A stretch of 64,000 nt of DNA from Acidovorax temperans (lineage in GTDB: Bacteria; Pseudomonadota; Gammaproteobacteria; Burkholderiales; Burkholderiaceae_C), in NCBI RefSeq assembly GCF_006716905.1, contig NZ_VFPV01000002.1, positions 496,001 to 560,000 on the forward strand, in the 5' to 3' direction. The position numbers and the translations under genes were made by a program. Each line of letters begins with the position of its first letter. Within the stretch, counting starts at the first letter, position 1. The notes beneath the pieces were generated by a model. That model made no database searches, was not told where the DNA came from, and saw only the letters and a program-made list of their open reading frames with translations. This document shows positions 61,965 through 64,000 of the stretch, in pieces.

Positions 61965-62954
61965 TCAAGCTCCCAATTCGATGCGGGGATCGACCAGGCG
62001 GTAGACCAGGTCGGTGATGAGGTTGAACAGCACGACCATGGTGGAAGTCACCAGGAACACGCCCAGCAACAGCTGGTAGTCACGTTGCATGAGTGCGTCG
62101 AACATGAGGCGGCCGATGCCGGGCCAGCCGAAGACGGTTTCAGCTAGCACCGCGCCGCCGGCCATCTGGCCGAGCTGGATCCCGGCGAAGGTGACCACCG
62201 GCAGCATGGCGTTGCGCATGACGTGGCGACGGATCACCTGGCCGGCAGGCACGCCTTTGGCGCGCGCGGTCTTGATGAAGTCCATGCCCATCACTTCCAA
62301 CATCGACGCTCGTGCCAGGCGGGCGTACACGGCCATGAAGAAGCAGCCGAGCGACACCACGGGCAGCACCAGGTGAGCGCTGATGTCGGCGATGCGGTCC
62401 CAGCCAGTGAGGCCGGCGCCCACGCTTTCCATGCCAAAGGCCGGCAACCAGCCCAGGGTGACGGAGAACAGGATGACCATCAGCAGCGACAACCAGAACA
62501 GGGGTGTGGCGTAGAAGATCAGCGAGACGGACATGATCAGGCTGTCCAGCCAGGTGTGGCGGTTGGTGTAGCGGCTGCGCGCGGCGAACACACCCAGCAA
62601 ACCACCCACCAGAAGCGAGAAAATGAAGGCCAGTGCCATCAGCAGCAGCGTGGCGGGCAGGCGCTCGGCGATGAGGTCGAGCACGGGCAGGTTGTTGCGG
62701 TAGGAAAAGCCCAGGTCCAGCTGGAGGATGCCTTTGACGTAGAGCCACAACTGTATCCACAGCGGCTGGTCAAAGCCGAACTGCTGGCGCAGTTGTTCCA
62801 GGTAGGCGGGGTCGGACGAAGCCGCCTCGCCCGCCATGATGGCCGCGGGGTCGCCTGGGGCCAGGCGGATGAGCAGAAAGTTGAAGACCACCACGCCCAG
62901 GATGACGAAGAAGGCCTTGCCCAGTCTGGCAATGAGGAAAGAGATCAGTTTCAC
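61965..62954 (-). CDS. ABC permease, DppB-like
   Basis: The 329-residue protein has six transmembrane helices, 'VFNFLLIRLAPGDPAAIMAG', 'FSLLVGGLLGVFAARSRYT' and the EAA loop 'TARAKGVPAGQVIRRHVMRNAMLPVVTFAG'. First permease subunit; separated from the binding-protein gene by a hairpin-containing spacer. Confidence 0.94.
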   Translation of the reverse strand: MKLISFLIARLGKAFFVILGVVVFNFLLIRLAPGDPAAIMAGEAASSDPAYLEQLRQQFGFDQPLWIQLWLYVKGILQLDLGFSYRNNLPVLDLIAERLPATLLLMALAFIFSLLVGGLLGVFAARSRYTNRHTWLDSLIMSVSLIFYATPLFWLSLLMVILFSVTLGWLPAFGMESVGAGLTGWDRIADISAHLVLPVVSLGCFFMAVYARLARASMLEVMGMDFIKTARAKGVPAGQVIRRHVMRNAMLPVVTFAGIQLGQMAGGAVLAETVFGWPGIGRLMFDALMQRDYQLLLGVFLVTSTMVVLFNLITDLVYRLVDPRIELGA

Positions 62955-62992
62955 GTTACAGCGCCTCGGTGTGCAAGGCGCAGCTTGACCCG

Positions 62993-63015
62993 GGCCGCGC
63001 GCGCAACGCGCGGCC
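62993..63015 (-). terminator. Stem-loop between binding-protein and permease genes
   Basis: A perfect 9-bp stem GGCCGCGCG (62993-63001) / CGCGCGGCC (63007-63015) with a 5-base loop is followed by a second GC-rich palindrome near 63040-63055. No T-run. Such hairpins after a solute-binding-protein gene usually stabilise its mRNA or reduce read-through, giving excess binding protein. Confidence 0.55.
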
Positions 63016-63065
63016 GGGAGCTGCGATCGGGAGAGGGGGCCCGCGCGTGGCGGGCCGTCGGGGGC

Positions 63066-64000
63066 TTACTTCTTCTCGATGTAGACGTCGTCGAAGGTCT
63101 CGTTCAGGCCGATGCCGGTCTTCACCAGGTTCTTCACGTTCTTGGGATAGAAGGTGGCGTATTCGATTTCGAACAGCACTCCGTTGGCCACTTCGTTCAT
63201 CAGAATGGTCTGCACTTCGGTGTACAGCTTCTGGCGAAGTTCGGGCGTGCGTGCGGCGGCCGCTGTGGCGAACAACTCATCGACCTTCTGGTTCTTGTAG
63301 CCCTGGTTGTTGACGAAGGGCGAACCTTTGATCGAGTTGGTCGACAGGAAGTGGCGAGCCACACCCAGTGCCGGGTCACCGTACTGGTAGGTGAAGTTGA
63401 AGGTGATGTCGAAGTCGAACTCGCCAGAGCGTTTGGCCCAGCCACCGGCATCGGCCGGATCGATCTGCACCTTGAAGCCGATCTGTTCCAGGCTCTGTTT
63501 GGTGTACTCGGCCAGTCGTTCCCAGGCCGAACCGTAGGGGAAGGACAGCAGCTTGACCGGCGTGGCGCCGACGTTGACGCCCGATTCCTGGATCAGCGCG
63601 CGGGCCTTCTTCAGGTCGTAGGCGTACTGCGGCAGGTTTTTCTCGTGGTACAGCGTGGTCGAGGCAATGGGGCTGGTGGCGATCTTGCCCATGCCGAAGA
63701 AGATGTTGTCCACGATGAACTTGCGGTTGATCGCGTGCATCACCGCCTGGCGCACCTTCACGTTGTCGAACGGGGGCTTGCGCTGGTTCATGCTCATGAA
63801 GGCCAACGGCGCGTACATCTCCCAGCCCTTGGTCGTCATCTCGACGTTGGGCAGGGCGCGCAGGCGCTTGACGTCCACGTTGTCCACGTCGCCGCCTCGC
63901 AGCAGTTGCACGTCGCCCTTTTCAAAGGCCACGGAACGCGAGGCCGCATCGGGGATGACGCGGAAAACGATCTCGTCCAGATAGGGCTGACCCTTCTTCC
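63066..64000 (-). CDS. Extracellular solute-binding protein family 5 (C-terminal part, runs off window)
   Basis: About 312 residues are visible and the frame is open at the window edge. Contains 'VAFEKGDVQLLRGGDVDNVDVKRL', 'FMSMNQRKPPFDNVKVRQAVMHAINRKFIVDNIFFGMG' (the V-R-x-A-x-x-x-A-I-D/N-R signature of SBP_bac_5) and 'YEKNLPQYAYDLKKARALIQESG'-like repeats. The first gene seen of the operon; binds the imported peptide- or amide-like substrate. Signal peptide outside the window. Confidence 0.92.
   Translation of the reverse strand, partial: KKGQPYLDEIVFRVIPDAASRSVAFEKGDVQLLRGGDVDNVDVKRLRALPNVEMTTKGWEMYAPLAFMSMNQRKPPFDNVKVRQAVMHAINRKFIVDNIFFGMGKIATSPIASTTLYHEKNLPQYAYDLKKARALIQESGVNVGATPVKLLSFPYGSAWERLAEYTKQSLEQIGFKVQIDPADAGGWAKRSGEFDFDITFNFTYQYGDPALGVARHFLSTNSIKGSPFVNNQGYKNQKVDELFATAAAARTPELRQKLYTEVQTILMNEVANGVLFEIEYATFYPKNVKNLVKTGIGLNETFDDVYIEKK

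Noticed and set aside
62993..63055. Rho-independent terminator of the ABC operon
   Set aside because: Strong stems but no T-run and genes continue beyond; more likely an mRNA-stability or attenuation element.

Overview
High GC content, a tripartite tricarboxylate (Bug-type) binding protein, ChrBA-type chromate genes and an aryl polyene locus all point to a betaproteobacterium, probably of the Comamonadaceae/Burkholderiales. I see no tRNA, rRNA, replication gene or CRISPR array, so I cannot tell chromosome from plasmid. The window is a mosaic of accessory blocks with at least nine insertion sequences or remnants.

Layout. (1) 1-5.4 kb, minus strand: defence-like genes. A subtilase/AAA-ATPase pair resembles IetAS. 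A separate operon encodes a sigma-70-like protein, a small unknown protein, an ImmA/IrrE-type metallopeptidase and a SLATT-like two-helix membrane protein. (2) 5.4-14.4 kb: chromate and metal resistance. It holds a PadR regulator with one ChrA, a three-gene plus-strand set with a histidine-tailed DMT exporter, and a chrB-chrA-(SOD-rhodanese fusion)-ChrB-like-secreted protein operon behind a candidate 18-bp operator. (3) 14.9-26.1 kb: an integrative element with RHH regulator, excisionase-like protein, tyrosine integrase and several unknown genes. It is split by a 4-kb block of IS630 remnants and a decayed catabolic locus (Bug protein, LysR fragment, frameshifted FAA hydrolase). (4) 27-28.2 kb: an IS5-family copy beside a relic of a related element.

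(5) 28.4-47.2 kb: a nearly complete aryl polyene (APE) pigment cluster. It encodes a chain-length-factor-like ketosynthase, two ACPs, an AMP-ligase fused to a dehydratase domain, a second dehydratase, a ketoreductase, two ketosynthases, glycosyl- and acyltransferases, a thioesterase, a LolA-like protein, an MMPL exporter, a lipoprotein, a flavin halogenase-like enzyme and a phosphopantetheinyl transferase. An IS200-type element sits inside a membrane-protein gene, and an IS630 element replaces the last residues of a secreted protein. (6) 47.8-50.1 kb: a second, apparently identical IS200 copy, an IS5-family element and an IS5 relic. (7) 50.3-64 kb, minus strand: an eleven-gene operon with a peptide-type ABC transporter, TPP enzyme, M20-type amidase, aldehyde dehydrogenase, DMT transporter, flavin oxidase, 2-hydroxyacid dehydrogenase, histone-deacetylase-like amidohydrolase and cupin. 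It probably imports and degrades an amide- or amine-containing compound that I cannot name.

The APE genes form a type II polyketide line: the ligase primes an ACP with an aryl acid, ketosynthases, ketoreductase and dehydratases extend it to a polyene, and the acyltransferases, LolA-like protein and exporter attach it to lipid and carry it to the outer membrane.
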